A stretch of 64,000 bases of DNA from Megalonaias nervosa (lineage: Eukaryota > Mollusca > Bivalvia > Unionida > Unionidae). The notes beneath the pieces were generated by a model. The model saw only the letters and a program-made list of their open reading frames with translations, had not been told where the DNA came from and did no database searches. Positions 1 through 13,300 of this stretch are shown here, in pieces (positions within the stretch are counted from its first letter, which is position 1; each line of letters begins with the position of its first letter). Location: assembly GCA_016617855.1 (NCBI GenBank), contig JAECUM010092832.1:310001-374000 (forward strand). The letters run 5' to 3'. Position numbers and translations under genes: made by a program.

Positions 1-1284
1 CTGCCCAATCTTTTTTTTTAGAATGAATGTAATAACAATCTTAAAGCAATCCTAAACTTGTCCTTTCAAAGAAAAAAAAAAAAAGCAACAGCAGAGAATC
101 ATATATGACAAAAATCACTTTGGAAAATTTTTATAAAATGAACAAGATGTTGTCACTAACATGGTCATTGTTCTCAATTGATCACCACCAACATGATGAT
201 TCACTTGGAACCAGGTGAATCAATTTGGGGCAATAACTCATTAAAATATGGCCAAATTCTTGCAAGAAATTAATATTACCTAAGGTCGTGTGTGTGTGTG
301 TGTGTGTGTGTGTGGTTTAACAGCACATTCCTGGGTACATAATGTGGTTAAAAGTTTAGGACTATAAAGCCTTCTAAATAATTGACAAGATTAATATACA
401 CAGATCTTAAAAAGGTTGTAAACATAAAGATTAATAGTTGCTAAATTCTTCAAGAAATTAAACCCTTCAAAGTAAAAGAATATAATTTCTCTTATAAGAT
501 AAATATAAAAGGTAAACAATGCCAGTGTTCTTTAAAAAGTATATAAAAGAAAGCAGAAACATTAGAAGGATAAAGTCCTTAAAAGAGATGATCAAAAAAT
601 GTTACACAAACCATATTTACTTCAAAAGTCAAAGACAAAAATAACAAGTGGTGATAACTAAAGGACTGAAAATAGTCAAAGATGTATCTCTATTGAGTAG
701 TCAAACAATCTCACACTTGACAATCCTGTAGAAAAGTTTCAAAAAGATTAAAGTAAATTATGTTACTCCTAGAATACTTACCAGATCACATTAATATTAG
801 GAACATAAACTCTACTACCTCCTGAATCCAGCCCTCTCAAAGATGAGAATAAAATTCATCATTTCTGTCTATAATATATAGACAAAGGGTAATAACTCTT
901 GCCCATTACCTGCCCTGATCACCTACATGTGGCACTATTTTAAGCTGGGCAGAAAATTGTGTATTGAGATGCTCACACTGTGGAAAGAATGGGAAGATAT
1001 TATAGTAATATGATTGGGTATTCTAGGAGAAATATAATTTACTAAAAAATCTGCTTTCTCTTTTGAATATGTTCCCCATTCACATTAATGTTTGAAGAAT
1101 AGATAATAGGTGGAGGGAATGCTGAACATCCAACTTATACCCAGGTAACCTCTGAGGGGAGAATACTGGATCCCCATACGAAGGTTAACCCACTCTCCTA
1201 AATACGAGAAGCACAACCTCATGTCATGTGGCACATCTGGAAAGAAGAAATAATGAGATCTTCTTTACTGCATAAAATTTCTGG
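1..1284. other. AT-rich non-coding stretch with a GT microsatellite
   Basis: No coding potential that I can support. It contains a pure (GT)n run at 288-314 and otherwise AT-rich sequence leading into the 3' part of a degraded DIRS-like element. Confidence 0.6.
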
Positions 1285-2215
1285 GCAAATCCAGTGAAAG
1301 CTATGCAGGGTGCTCATCCAGTTTGTGCTGATGTCAACTGAGTCTGGTAGCTGCTTGTGCAACTGAGTCTACCAGATCCAGAGTTTATCGTTGTGGAGTC
1401 AAGTCTCATATATAAAACTCAAGGTTGAATGGACATGTCAACCTATGGCCTCAATGATATCTTTGATAAAGATATAATAACCACAGTAAGGCTTGCAGGG
1501 ATTACTCTTATCTCATGAGCAGATGCCTTCATGAAGTGACTGTTCTAGTGATTTGTCAGAGTATGTCTTAAGGGGTTTTATTCTCTTTCCAAGGTCTGAC
1601 AGGGAGAAAGAGGCATCTTTCAGTTCCACAAACTGGCACAGTTTGCTTCAGATAAAGTGTAAGCACATGTACCGGGTCTTTTTTGAAAATCTCTTAGGTT
1701 TTGTTAATACAGGAGAGAGGTTGTATATATTAACTTTTGATTGCCCACTGATGGCAACCGATTCCACCAAAAGCAGGTTGTGTCGTAAGAACTGCCAAGC
1801 TATCTGATCAAAACTGAAGGTTGGCTGGGTCAAAAGAGAGGGCATGTAATTCACTGATTCTGTATGCCAAACTAACACTATCAGGAAACAGGTTTTGTAT
1901 GAAATGAGCTTCATTGAGGTCCTCATTAAAGGCTCAAATTTGTATGAATTCAGCCAAATCTGTGCCCAGGAAATATTCTACTTCAAAAAATAATGTGAGT
2001 GATTTAGGCAAGTCAAAGTTAGACAATAAGTAAGAGAGGTCTTTGCTATGACCTAGATGATGGAATGTGCCCTTAATAGTAATCAGAATCAGGTACTTTT
2101 GGGACAGAGGCACTATAGAGATGATGTTTGTTTGTTTGTTTAGTTTGCACCAGTCCCTGAAAATGAGCCTCTTCCCTTTATAAGCTTTTAAAGTGTAGGG
2201 ACTTCTACCTCATGC
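1285..2215 (-). pseudogene. DIRS-like relic 1: tyrosine recombinase region
   Basis: Read on the minus strand, this is a decayed tyrosine recombinase (YR), the integration enzyme of DIRS-type retroelements. The N-terminal SAM-like part is recognisable near 2135-2210 (SPYTLKAYKGK...FRDWCKLNK). The middle part near 1650-1926 contains KLISYKTCFLIVL, a conserved helix of DIRS recombinases. A candidate H-x-x-R catalytic box (AHEIR) is encoded at 1507-1518. Stops and frameshifts interrupt every part. It lies directly downstream of RT and RNase H in the same orientation, which is the normal DIRS order. Assignment rests on residue patterns recalled from the family, not on an alignment. Terminal repeats were not found. 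Confidence 0.65.
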
Positions 2216-2225
2216 AATTAGTTCC

Positions 2226-3045
2226 ATGATTGAAAGATTAAAATGTTTCTACTGCAAAGATCTCCAGACAAGAGCCAAGCATGAAGAAGAAAAGGTCTGG
2301 GCAAGGATGGAACATGTGGATCTGAGGCTGGTTGAGATTACTGGCCAGGCCAGGATCTTTCTGGGTAGATCTATCACTCGACTGAGAAGATCATTGATCC
2401 AGGATTTGTCCCAGAAGAGAGCGGCAATCAGAATCAATCTGCACTCTTGGCCCTAAATTCTGTATAATCTTGGAACAAAGATCACTGAGGGTAGGCCGAG
2501 GGTCACAGACCCTCTCAACTGAGAGAAAGAGCATCAACAGACCAAGCCTCAGGATCTGGTACTGGGAAAATGAAGGTGGACAGTTTGTGATTCCACCTGG
2601 TTGTTAAAGGATCAATCATCAGACATCCCATAACTGACAAATTTGATGAAAGACCAACAGATGGAGGGACCACTCTGTATGGAGAATCTTTTCACTCCTT
2701 GACAGAGAATTGGCCAAGACTTTGAGTCTGCTGGGAATATGTCTGATCTGGATGTCAGTGTTGCACTGTATGCAACAACAATAGTAGGCCAACACCAGAC
2801 TGCAGAGGGGGGTGATTTGGTACTGACATGTTTGAGGAGTTATGTCATCACTGCCGAGTTGTCTGACATGATGAGCTTCATCTTGTTCTGAAGATGGTTG
2901 CTACAAAAATGAAAGACTTTGATGATAGTTTTCATCTCCAAGAGATCGATGTGGAGACACGTGTCATCCAGACTCCATTGGTTGTTGACAATGTAGAAGT
3001 CCAGTACAGATGGTTGCTCAACCATAGGTGTTTGTGTTTTTTAGT
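2226..3045 (-). pseudogene. DIRS-like relic 1: RNase H and RNase H-YR linker
   Basis: The minus strand carries a degenerate RNase H. The segment at 2840-3025 reads HIDLLEMKTIIKVFHF followed by a SDNSAVMT motif, which corresponds to the E- and D-bearing motifs of DIRS RNase H. Just downstream comes a stretch resembling IPSRLKVLANSLSR and TEWSLH, the usual C-terminal end of this domain (about 2650-2760). A further conserved block, ALFWDKSWINDLLSRVIDLPRK, lies within 2249-2437 and matches the post-RNase H linker of DIRS elements. Several stops and frame changes make it non-functional. Adjacent RT (higher coordinates) and YR (lower coordinates) share its strand. Confidence 0.65.
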
Positions 3046-3130
3046 CATATCCAGGTGCAGCTGTTCAGAAACTCATTGGTTGTGATCCATTTTATGTTGG
3101 AAATGGATTCTGTGAGGACAAAGATTCAGA

Positions 3131-3760
3131 TCAACCAAGGGTGGGGAACACATGCCAGGTTAAGGTGGGTGAGAAAATCCATACCCAGATGGATGAACTG
3201 ATGGGACGGACAAAGATGGGACTTCCAAATTGATCAGAAAACCAAGATGATGTGAAATGGATGTAAGAAAGTTCTTTCCTTTGACTAGAATGGAATCGAT
3301 CATATATTCTGGAGGATGATGTCCAAATACGCTGCTGTGCAAATTGATGAAGTTGTATGGCACAGGGATTCATCAAGGCCCAAGGACTTATGTTAAAACT
3401 GGGAGAAAGCACAAAACTGATAACAATTTCTTCAGCATGTGAATGGCTGGAGTTTCCATAAGAATGGAGAGATATGAACATAAAAATATGCACATCAGAT
3501 CAAGACAGATGGCAAATTTGTTCAGTTGGATGGAGAGGCAGACTGATCTTGTTGTCTCCATCTTGAATGCCATTGTTAATTGTAAACAGAAAAGGCTTGG
3601 AGGAAAAATCTGGAGAATGTGGATTCTGAAAAATCTCCACTGTCTGCTTCTCATTGAGAATCTGGATCTCTTGCTATTAAAAGTGTGTCCTATACCAAGT
3701 CTGACGGTACTTCCATCAGGAATGGTGAGGGCAAAAGGTGAGGAGATTGGCAAAATGAGA
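3131..3760 (-). pseudogene. DIRS-like relic 1: reverse transcriptase
   Basis: Broken reverse transcriptase on the minus strand. Open pieces at 3388-3753 and 3131-3493 hold FKMETTRSVCLSIQ, then FAICLDL (the region of the first catalytic Asp). Further on they hold a fragment equivalent to the thumb/connection (HHLGFLINLE, then a GYGF block near 3160-3250). The residues after the first catalytic Asp are lost in a frameshift, so the palm motif is not intact. A preceding piece near 3590-3700 resembles the N-terminal RT block (EKQTVEIFQNPHSP). The 168-residue open frame on the plus strand at 3443-3949 is antisense to this relic. Confidence 0.65.
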
Positions 3761-3899
3761 ACTGAAGCACCTCTGAGGCATTTGGATCACCCACTCAATT
3801 GGCGGAAAGAGACTGATCCAATGTTGTTTGAAAAACAAACAATAGTCTGGTGCCTAAGAGATAATTGTCTGCACGCAGTCAGGGACACAAGTCAATGGA

Positions 3900-5098
3900 G
3901 AGAGAGTGAAGGTGTGGGGTTAGAGAAACTTTATTTGTTATCTGCTTGATACAACTGCCTGCAAAACTGATTAGCAGATTGTCCTCATACATAGGATTGG
4001 GATCGCCTCTGGCTGTTGAGTTGAGCAGCAAATGATCTTATCTACTTGTCTCCAGTCATCACATCACTGAGGATGAAACAGAGATGATGTACAAGGTGAA
4101 GACTGTTGCACAGAGATGGTGGGGCAGTTCTTCAGCTGTCTGCCTCCACAAGTTCTCTGTCTTGCCACTAAACAGCAGAGGCAATCACAAGGCAGGTTCA
4201 CAGGGCAAGGCAGGATGTTCATTGCCAACCTTTTCTGCAGGCATGACAAACTGTCTGAGATGCCAACTCCAACAACAAAGATGTGGCAACTATATTGTGA
4301 ATGAGCTTCAAAGCGGTGTACAAAATGTCTTTATCCACAGTACAGATGCAGGTCAAGTCAGATTGATTACAGCATAGTTCTTATCCAACACCAGGTGATC
4401 TGTGATGAAGGCACTGGAATTGGTCTTTGACCAATGAGAGAACAAAGAATGCATGAGGCTTACTCAGATTTTTAAAAAAATGCTTTGGAATTACCTAGGT
4501 CACTCAGTGGCCTTGGTAGATAGACTCTTGTTAAATTTATAGATTTTTCCCAACTGCATAGTGGACAGATGTGAAGGGATGACTTCATCTTCATAAAAAA
4601 CAACTGAGGCCTTGACCCTTGTATGCCGGTGTAGAGGAGTGGATGGCAGACATTCTAAGTTTGACAACAACTCATAAATTGTATCACCACCTTAAAGCTA
4701 TACTTAGTCCACTCTATGATGGGATCTGAGCCTTAACTATCGTCAGGTTTAACCCCACATTCAGTATGTGGATTGTCCTGGACGGGATCAAAATCGATAT
4801 CAGTAACTACATTGCCAAAGGCATAGACGAAGCATGGTAATCTTCTCTAATACTGTTATGATACCATCCAAGAAGGTAAGCTGTGAGCAAATGGCTAGCC
4901 ATATCTACAGGATGTAGTCATCAAATCAGAATGAATAGCCAAAACCAGCCAATATGGGTGTCAGATGGCTGTCCTGCCAGAGTAATGGTAAAGTAAAGTG
5001 GATGGACAGATCTATCAATAAGATCCCCAGTAATGTTACATGGCTCAACTTGATGAGGCATAGGGCGATATATAATGGAATCCATGTGGTCAGTAAAT
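3900..5098. other. Unassigned stretch upstream of DIRS-like relic 1
   Basis: This lies 5' of the RT relic in element orientation, where a Gag ORF would be expected. Short minus-strand open pieces exist (for example 4064-4249, cysteine-rich) but I cannot recognise a Gag in them. No host gene is supported. Confidence 0.4.
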
Positions 5099-5640
5099 GG
5101 TATGGATCAAGGGCCTGATTGCTGGATGGTAGGGTCGGCAGTCAACACGGCATCAAAACTGAGGTATGACTGAATGGTATTGATCAAGAGTTGGACTGAT
5201 GGATGGTACAGTCAGCAGCCAAGCCAGCAACTAAGGCACTGCCAGATGGTATGGATCAAGAGCTGGATGGCTGGATGGTGCAGTTGGCAGCCAAGACAGC
5301 ATCAAAACTGTGGTGCGGTTAGATGGCATGGCTCATTTAAACCATTGATAAACCCCATGTGCCCTGAGTGTCAGGCACAATGGCCAAGCTTGGACATGCA
5401 AGGGGAATTATGCTACATGGGCTGCCTAGAACTGAGTAGAAATTTCCCCAAAGTGTGTCAAACTTCTCACCTATAAGAGATGAAGACTGAAGGGCCTAGA
5501 AATGGTCATTCAAGACATTTATAAATCCCATGTGTCTGGACTTACAGGGCCTAAAGCCATGCTCAGACATGCAGGCAGACATATGCCAAACGGGCTGCAT
5601 AGAACTGGGCTGAAAGTCTGCCAAACTAATGAAATTCTCC
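5099..5640. repeat. Tandem repeat of ~77 bp followed by a diverged ~175-bp duplication
   Basis: Units beginning GGTATGGATCAAG start at 5099, 5176 and 5248, with a degenerate fourth at 5325, giving unit lengths of 77, 72 and 77 bp. After that, the block at 5335-5455 (CCCATGTG...GGGCTGCCTAGAACTGAG) recurs in diverged form at 5525-5620. The 100-residue plus-strand frame at 5174-5476 arises from this repeat and is not treated as a gene. Confidence 0.7.
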
Positions 5641-7239
5641 AGATGTAACAGCATCTGGCTAAAACATCTGTACTCTGTCCTTTGATATTATCTGTTTAAA
5701 ACATCAGAACTCTCAGTCCTTTGATTTTCCATGTCACTCCTTATATCTTGGAGTTTTGTTAAAACTGTTGAACATGTATACTCCGACCAAGTGGACCAGT
5801 GGATTCTGAAACAACAAAGTAAGAAAGAGTGACAAAAACAGAAATGCATAGTTAATTAAGTTAAAAACATCAGACACCTGCTATAACTGGGGTGATAAAT
5901 AAATACTGTACATGAACACAAACTTCCACACATTCTAAGACAATGTAGCCCTGTAGAGCCATGTGGTCAGAGAATGCAGAAACTAAGTTCGCTTAGCTGA
6001 AAACAAAATTCACATAATTATGGCTAATGTATACCACCTGTAGAATAATCCTTGAAACATCTGAAAATAACAAAATCCTCAAAGGGTTGAATGAAAATAC
6101 CACAAATATTCACTTGGTTTTGGGAGGCAAAGTGAAAGTGTCTTGTCAGTTCATCAGTGAAGCTTAACCTAGCGCCACCTGTAGGTGACAAGATGAGGTA
6201 ATGGACAAGAGTTATTGTTATTTGTCTATATATTATTGACAGAAAATACAAATTTTTATCTTTCGGAGGGCTGGATTCGGGAGGCAGTAGGGCATATATA
6301 ATTAATATTACTGCTATTTTTATTTTTAATTTATTTTTGTTGTTACTATTTATTTATCATTCATACCTCCCCCAATTGCAGAATACATGTTGTGTCTGAT
6401 GGCTCGAATCCATTCCTGCCTATCTGCCTCACTGTTGGCCCATAATGTCAAACCTAAGGATTCTGCAGTTGTTTTATTTTGTTGTCTACCTGCAAAAATG
6501 TATATTAATTTATAAAAGAATCTTCAGTTTTACTACATGATTTTAGACCAATGTAGGCCATTTAGTGATAAACTTTTTGATAAGTGGCATAAACTAGGGA
6601 ATTATTTAATAAAGTGTCTCACCTGCAACAGTTGCTTTGATGTATGTTGTATGACTCTCACAAACCCAAATCAAAACATGGATGATGCCACTGCCAGTGT
6701 TGCCACATAATTATAGTTACTGTGTGGCACTTTATATCCCTGGTAACAAAAATCTGGCAGTTATTTAATCTGGAACAATTGACAAAAACAATATTAGCAA
6801 GATACATATCTTTAGAAAAAAATTTTCAAACTAATTTTTCGAACCTATATTTCTAGCAACAAGGGATTTTTATTTTAATACAGCTAAAATCACATCAACA
6901 TCAAATAAATGAATAACCCAGAATGTTTCTCCTTAGTCTGCTGACATGTTTTACTTTTTAGGTTTTAAATTTATCTTCCAAGTCAAAAAATGACTAAAAC
7001 TGAAAGCAAGTTTTCTCCAATAAAATTGCCAGAGTATAATGATACAGAAGTGTTTGTACTTAAGAAAATGGGGGGTGGGGGGGTGGAGGAAGGACAATAT
7101 CATGTGCATGTACATACATTAATATAACACACACGTATTTGAGGACTCAAAGTGTACAGTGCATTGTTGAGAAGGAAAAATATGTACCATTGTTTGCTTC
7201 AATTGAAGTTATTAGGTGGGTAAAAGTTCAGTTTAAATT
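5641..7239. other. AT-rich stretch without recognised features
   Basis: I see no coding sequence, RNA gene or clear mobile element here. A short G-rich tract occurs near 7070-7085. Confidence 0.5.
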
Positions 7240-9800
7240 TTCAAAGTAGTAATAGGAAGTAATATCTAATCTGTATGACTGTAAAGCAAGAGATCCAAGC
7301 AGTCTGAGACAGCTGATCTGGCAAGTAGAAATCCAATTCAAAATAATTCCTGTTGAGTTCAGTTAACAGTAATCAAGCCTTGATGCCTGAATGCTATCTA
7401 GATACTGTGAGAAAAAAAAATATTCCATTACATGTAATCTAGTTAATTGTTTCAGTCATTTTGAGAAGCTGAAAATAGGCTGGATGCAATTTCAGTAGAG
7501 CACATCCTAAGAAACATTCCAACCAAGTCTAAATGACTTTCTGAAGTTAAAATTTACTTAACACCTGGTTGACATGGAAGCCATACCAATGCTCATGAAG
7601 CCAGCCCAGATGTAACTTTGGTAAAGTATGTCTTAAGAAACAATCCATCTAATTTTGATCACAAACAGTAAAGCTTTTCTGGACAAAAAGTTAAAAACGG
7701 GTTTTCCACCTGCTTTCCTCTATGAGGAAGCCACCCTAGATACAATCTAAACATAAGGTTTGTTTGCTCAGATTAGTCAAACTGGCTCTGCCATTATGGC
7801 GAGTTAGTCTAACATACTTTTCCACCTGGTTGCTATGAAAATCTCAGCATTGCCAGATTTTATCAAAATTGACCAATCCATTGTTGAGAAGCATAAAATA
7901 GGTTTTCCACATGGCTGCTATGGAAACCACTCCATTCTGAGTCAATTCAACTTAGACAAAATTTGGATAGATGATCAACCAAGAAAATTCCAAGTTTGAT
8001 TCAAATTAGCTCAGCCATTCTGAAGAAGTAAACAAGAAACCCTCAAATGGGACTGAAACTCTACTGGCTGTAAATAATTTCTTAGAATCCAGAATAAGAC
8101 TGTATCTTCTGTCCTCCTAATCTTTTCAAATGCTGAATACTGAAGTTATCTCTGATTCTTGAAAAACTCCAACATACCAAATTTGGTAACAAAACTACTT
8201 CCTTACTTGTTGGAGTTATCATGTTAACAAGATACTTGTAAGTACAGTAAAGCATTCCTTATCATGGCCTTTGACTTTGAACCTTAAATCAAGGATAGAT
8301 GATAAAGAAACTTGTCTCAGATAATTTTAAGATGTACATGCATGCTTAGTTTGCTTAAATCTAATACTGGTTGCAAAGAATTTTTTGGATAAGTCCATTT
8401 CTTCTGTCCTCTTAATATTTTTAACTGCTGAGTTGAAAGGAGCTCTAATATTTTAAAGAAGCTCCATGACACCAAATTTGGTACCCTAAAATATTTTCTT
8501 ACATGTTCAAAATAGCAATTTCACAGGATAATTTCTATGTCATGGCCTTTTACCTTAAACAGTGAACTTAATGGCCTCATACAATGTGAAGATATACCCA
8601 AATACCACAATGGAGGTCTAATCATCACCATTTTCACCTGGAACCAACTAGACATCATACAAGGAAACACCATGTTAGTATGATCATCTATTCAGAAGAA
8701 CCAAAAACAAGATTTTCAATATTGATGCCATAACATTCCTGTTAGAGGTCAGAATGGCACCATTTTCATTCACTACAAACTAGACATAAGATTGTTTAGT
8801 GAAAACCTCATGTTAATTCAAACATCTATTCATCAGAAATGGCAATAACAAGACCTTCAAGATAGCCACTGTGGTGGCCATATTGGATGTCAGAGGGACA
8901 TACTTTCATTTAGGACCTAGTAAACATTGGGATTAATATATACTTAAAACTTCATGGCAATTCTCCCGGTAGTTTAGGAAGAGTAGTGGTAACAAACTTG
9001 TGGTAACAGATTGATGATGGATGACAGGTCATCACACACACTATTCAGATTTATGATCAGCAACAAAAATATGTTTTCCACCCATCTGTTGTGAAGCCAC
9101 ATCATTGCAAGAGCAGATGCACTGGACAAAATATCTGATTTAAATTGTTGTAGCTTTTCAGGAAAAGTTGGTTGAAAATAGGGTTTCCACCTAGTTGCTA
9201 CATAAGCCATACCATTGCCAGCAAAGCCACCCTAGACAAAACTGTTATTAGGCTAAAGCAGGAGTCTCAAACTCAAACCTCCCTGAGGGCTGCATGAGGG
9301 CATTTTTGATAGCCCAAGGGCTGCACCACATTTGTTATCTTTCATGACACCTTGTGATGCCAATCATTTTGGGGGCTACAGGATATGGCTTAGCAGGCTG
9401 CATGCAGCCTGTGGGCCACATGTTTGAGACCCCTGTTCTAAAGGAACATTTCTGCCAAGTTCGACTCAAACTGACATAGCTGTCCTGGAGGAAAAAAAAG
9501 TGAAAAATAAGTTTTTCATTGGGTCGCAATGGAAGTCACAATACTGCTAGAGAAGCCATCCAAGAAAAATATTTGAGAGAGAAGTTCCAAAAGAATATTT
9601 CTGTAAAGTTTGATTTAAAATGTCTCAGTCATTCAGGAAAACAGAGTTGAAATGAGGCTTTACAAGTGGTTGCTGTAGAACTGCACAGTTTCTAAGGTTG
9701 AACAAATAGCATGTATTTCACTGAGGATGTCAAAAGAAATTTTTCTGCTAAGCGTGATTCAAGCTGGCTTTACTGTTTTGGAAAGAAAGTAAAATATAGC
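7240..9800. repeat. Field of degenerate ~150-200-bp repeats
   Basis: Variants of a unit containing TTTTCCACCTGGTTGCTATG, a CCATTGCCAG block and a CTGGCTCTGCCATT block recur near 7500, 7700, 7800, 7900, 9070-9240, 9440 and 9600. A second unit (ACCAAATTTGGTA with an upstream TGCTGA block) occurs near 8110-8200 and 8400-8490. A third (GGTGGCCATATTGGATGTCAG with CATTTTCATT) occurs at 8600-8960. A hAT MITE at 9259-9435 interrupts the field. No protein is encoded. Confidence 0.6.
9259..9435. mobile_element. 177-bp hAT-type MITE
   Basis: The element starts CAGGAGTCTCAAAC and ends with the inverted counterpart GTTTGAGACCCCTG. It is flanked by imperfect 8-bp duplications, GGCTAAAG (9251-9258) and TTCTAAAG (9436-9443), which match at 6 of 8 positions. 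CAGG-GT termini and 8-bp target duplications are typical of hAT non-autonomous elements. It has no coding capacity and was inserted into the surrounding degenerate repeat field. Confidence 0.75.
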
Positions 9801-12389
9801 AAATGTTGATGTACACAGGGTGATGTCAAATGCTCTAAGCTTTGGCAAGGTAAGCCAACAACAAACTAACATATAAAATGATTCAAATGAAGGTCATAAA
9901 AAAGCAATAAATAAACATGTTTAGCTGTTAGAGACTGATGTCATTAGCATCATTAATAATTACCTTCTTTAAAGCTTTGTTTAAATTATAAATTCACATC
10001 AAGATATTAGTCTTTGGGAAGATTATTTACATGCCTAAAATGTTCATGACATGAATAAAGCTTCAGTTAAGGCTCATAATATTTTTTACAATAATGTATG
10101 GCAAAAGGAAATTATGTACATTATATTGCTAAATAAATGTGGGGAAAATACTCAGACTGTAATGGAATGTAGTGACACATAACATTATATTTAACTGTTT
10201 AATACTAACATGTTGGGTTACTTATCAGTTAGATATGATGATATTTTATTAAATATCAAATGTAGAAAATATGACACATGCTTTAATGTTATATAGGTCA
10301 AACAATACATGTATCAATCAGTTTTTGTTTTTATGTACAATTCATTCTCTATATACACAAAGCAATACGTCAAAATGCAATTAAATGTAACTTATCTATC
10401 TAGACTAATTCATACAAAAATGTTTGCTAATGTCATTTTGTAATAATACTGAACCACAACACAAGTTTGTTGATTGGCTGGAAAAATCCTTCGTCTGACG
10501 ACCTCAGACAAGTTATACATTTTGTCGGGCAAGTAATATTATTTTTTATAAAAAAAAACAAGAAAAAAGCAGGAATTTGTTCTCAATTTCTTGAAAATCT
10601 TTCACTTAGGTAAGAAAAACAAGCATACTTTGTTCAGACTTTTCCAGTGCTGTTTGTGACCACTCTTGAAGATTGTGTGAAATTTTAAAGTTAAAATGTT
10701 GATAATTAATGCCATCTTTCCTCTACACACATGCCAAAACTAGATAATAGAATATACATAATAAATAGCATGCAAAAATTATTCCCAATTCATTTCATCA
10801 CAAGTAACCCGTTCCAATAATGTACAATTGAAAAATGAAAAATAAAACCATCAAATGAGATGCTAAAACTATGCCAAAATAAATAAATTGGGAATTCAAG
10901 AAAAGTTGAGTATGAGCTGAACCTTCCCTACTTAAAACACAAACATGTTTTGTTTTAATGCAGAATACAATTACACCTGCCTAAATGAACATCTACATAT
11001 CAAGGATACCTTCACCATAAAGGACAGATTTACAGACATGTAATAAATACACAGTACATTATAATTAAAAGAGGTGATATTTTTATGATTCTTACATTAA
11101 CTTTTTTGGGTATAGTGCATTCAAAAACTCAATGCACAGTATTTTTGTTGTGATTTTGCTTTAGTGTTTGGATCAGGTCTATTACATATTCTAGGGAGAA
11201 CAGGTTTAGTGCTCAGCACAAAAATCATGCAAATTGCCTGGCAGTAACACATCAACAATGTGGACATAAAGATTAAGCTCTGGTTTAAATGCAACCTAAG
11301 GTCAGCCACAGACCAGATGCTAACATTTATTGCCTCAGCATTGATATTGTGAAGACATTATACTTCTTTTTCATCAATTTTCATGGACATTAATTTTCAG
11401 TTTTACAAAATAACTGGTGTGTTGGGAAAGAGGTCCTAAACTTCCTCTGAAGCATAGTTGTTTGCTTGCTTCCTGGATTTACAGTTAATAACAATCAGTG
11501 AACATTGTTAACACATGAATAAGAGCTGAATCATAGTAAATTATTTCATGAGTAAATTAATAATGAGAATGGCAGGTCTGCATTTAGTTAATGACACTGT
11601 TGCCACCTAATGAATACGGAGAATAAGCAAGTTGCAAGTATAAGGGTAACCATCTTATTTCAATTACCTCCCTTCGCTATAAATTCAAATATCAACTGAA
11701 ATAATGTTTAATGATATTTGTGATTAATTTAAATGTAGACAATTTTACCACAGGAAACATCTGAACTGACAAAATGCACAAACTCTTCTTCCAAGAACAA
11801 AGACTGTCACAAAATACACACTTTGTTTTGATGTACATTCTGTATTGGTTTTTCTGGTACTTTTTCTTTGCATGGGTACCAAGGTTGAACAATTTTTAAG
11901 TCTGAGTAAACTGGTTATGATTGAGACATGAATCAAATGTCATATTCAATCATAAGAATTTGTGTGGGAGGTATACATTATTAATTATGTGATACTTATC
12001 TGCAATTAATGCACCAATATACCTTTTCCTGGCACTAGTCCTCAGTCCAAGGACATTATTCCCTCCTCCAATTAGTACACTGAGGTCTAGAATAAAAACA
12101 ATATAATTCAAGTCTGGTAATACAGTCCACTTCTGACAAATGAAATATCAGCCTTCTTTGATTTGGAATCAGACTGAAGGACATCAGAGGGAGGAGGGAA
12201 TTGTGCAACAATAGCAGGTAAGTATTCAAAATTAAAAATATTGGGTTTACCTTCCCCCAAGAACACCACATTTTAAAAATGGTCATACACTGCATGGCAG
12301 AATTTGCCAGCCGGGTGTGAAGCTAATGGCCTAAAATAAGCTGTCAAGTGAACTTACCACTACTAAATTTAGAATGTTTTATTGCTCTC
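9801..12389. other. AT-rich stretch without recognised features
   Basis: I see no exon, RNA gene or clear transposon in this segment on either strand. The short open frames here (for example at 11121-11309 and 12056-12295 on the minus strand) resemble nothing I know. Confidence 0.5.
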
Positions 12390-12600
12390 TGAAAGATGGC
12401 TGGACAACTTGTTGGGCTGAAACAACTGGACCCAAAGCGTGAATACTCTCACTCTGGTACCACATTCAACAAAGGCGAGGCAGTATTCATGAAATTTTAT
12501 TCACAGAGGAATGATTCAAAAATGCCCAAGATGCAGCAGTAGCTCTGACCTCATGGGCTTTGATTTTCATGAAAGATTTATCTGAGTGAGAGACTGATAA
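12390..12600 (-). pseudogene. DIRS-like relic 2: C-terminal tyrosine recombinase fragment
   Basis: The minus strand encodes KIKAHEVRATAASWAFLN. Its HEVR (12544-12555) matches the H-x-x-R catalytic box of tyrosine recombinases in its usual DIRS setting. It is followed, after a stop and frame change, by a tail resembling GPVVSAQQVVQPSFREQ that ends in a stop at about 12393. Most of the recombinase upstream of HxxR is missing. The RNase H relic sits immediately upstream, so a deletion removed the intervening part. Confidence 0.65.
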
Positions 12601-12689
12601 GCTCCTTTACAGCCTAAGTCATCCAACTTCGTGGTTGCCAATATATCATATTTTCTTGGCAATTATTCAGTAAGTCCATCATTTAAGGG

Positions 12690-13300
12690 TCATTTCACTA
12701 AGACCTGTAGTAAAATCATAAAGGTCTGGCATAGGCATACAGTTTATCCCAACTCAAATGAAGGTGTCCACCACCTATGCTCTCTGGTCTGGCATTGCAG
12801 AGACATAATGAGGGTGCTTGTAGTTCAGCCTTATTGAAAACAAGTGTATGACCAACTTTCCCCAAGAATGAAAAAGTTTCGTAGCTTCTGACTGGTGTAT
12901 AGACCATTCCATGAGGACTGCTCACCCACGTCTGAACAAGCTGTCTGCCAGAACATTTTTTTCCCTAGAAAGTGCAGACTCTCAGAGTAATCTCCTCCAA
13001 AACTGTCCGATGAAGAAGGTTAGAAACTTCCAAGCAGAGAGACGGGGCATGAGTGATCTTCGGCATCTGAGGTACACTAAAATGATATGCTGTCTGCAGC
13101 AAACATGATGAAGTGATGTCTTATGCGGTTGATGCACCCTTGAATGCTAGAAAAACAACTTGTGTTTCTGGAATGTTGATGTGAATGGAAGCTTCTTCAC
13201 AAAACCACAAACCATGCAGGACTACTCCCTCTGGATCTAAAGGAACCCCACCCTAAATTTGAGGCATCAATGTAAAGGATGAAGTGACATTTCAAAGCAT
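12690..13300 (-). pseudogene. DIRS-like relic 2: RNase H C-terminal region
   Basis: On the minus strand, a KNVLADSL block is followed by RG, then MEWSIHQS, then LFHSWGKLVIHLFS, then RLNYKHPHYVSAMPDQRA. This is the conserved end of DIRS RNase H and the following linker. The earlier part near 13100-13300 is more decayed. Stops interrupt the frame several times. Strand and order agree with the recombinase fragment below it and the RT relic above it. Confidence 0.7.

Noticed and set aside
3443..3949. 168-residue plus-strand open frame
   Set aside because: It is antisense to a recognisable DIRS-like RT relic and matches no known protein.
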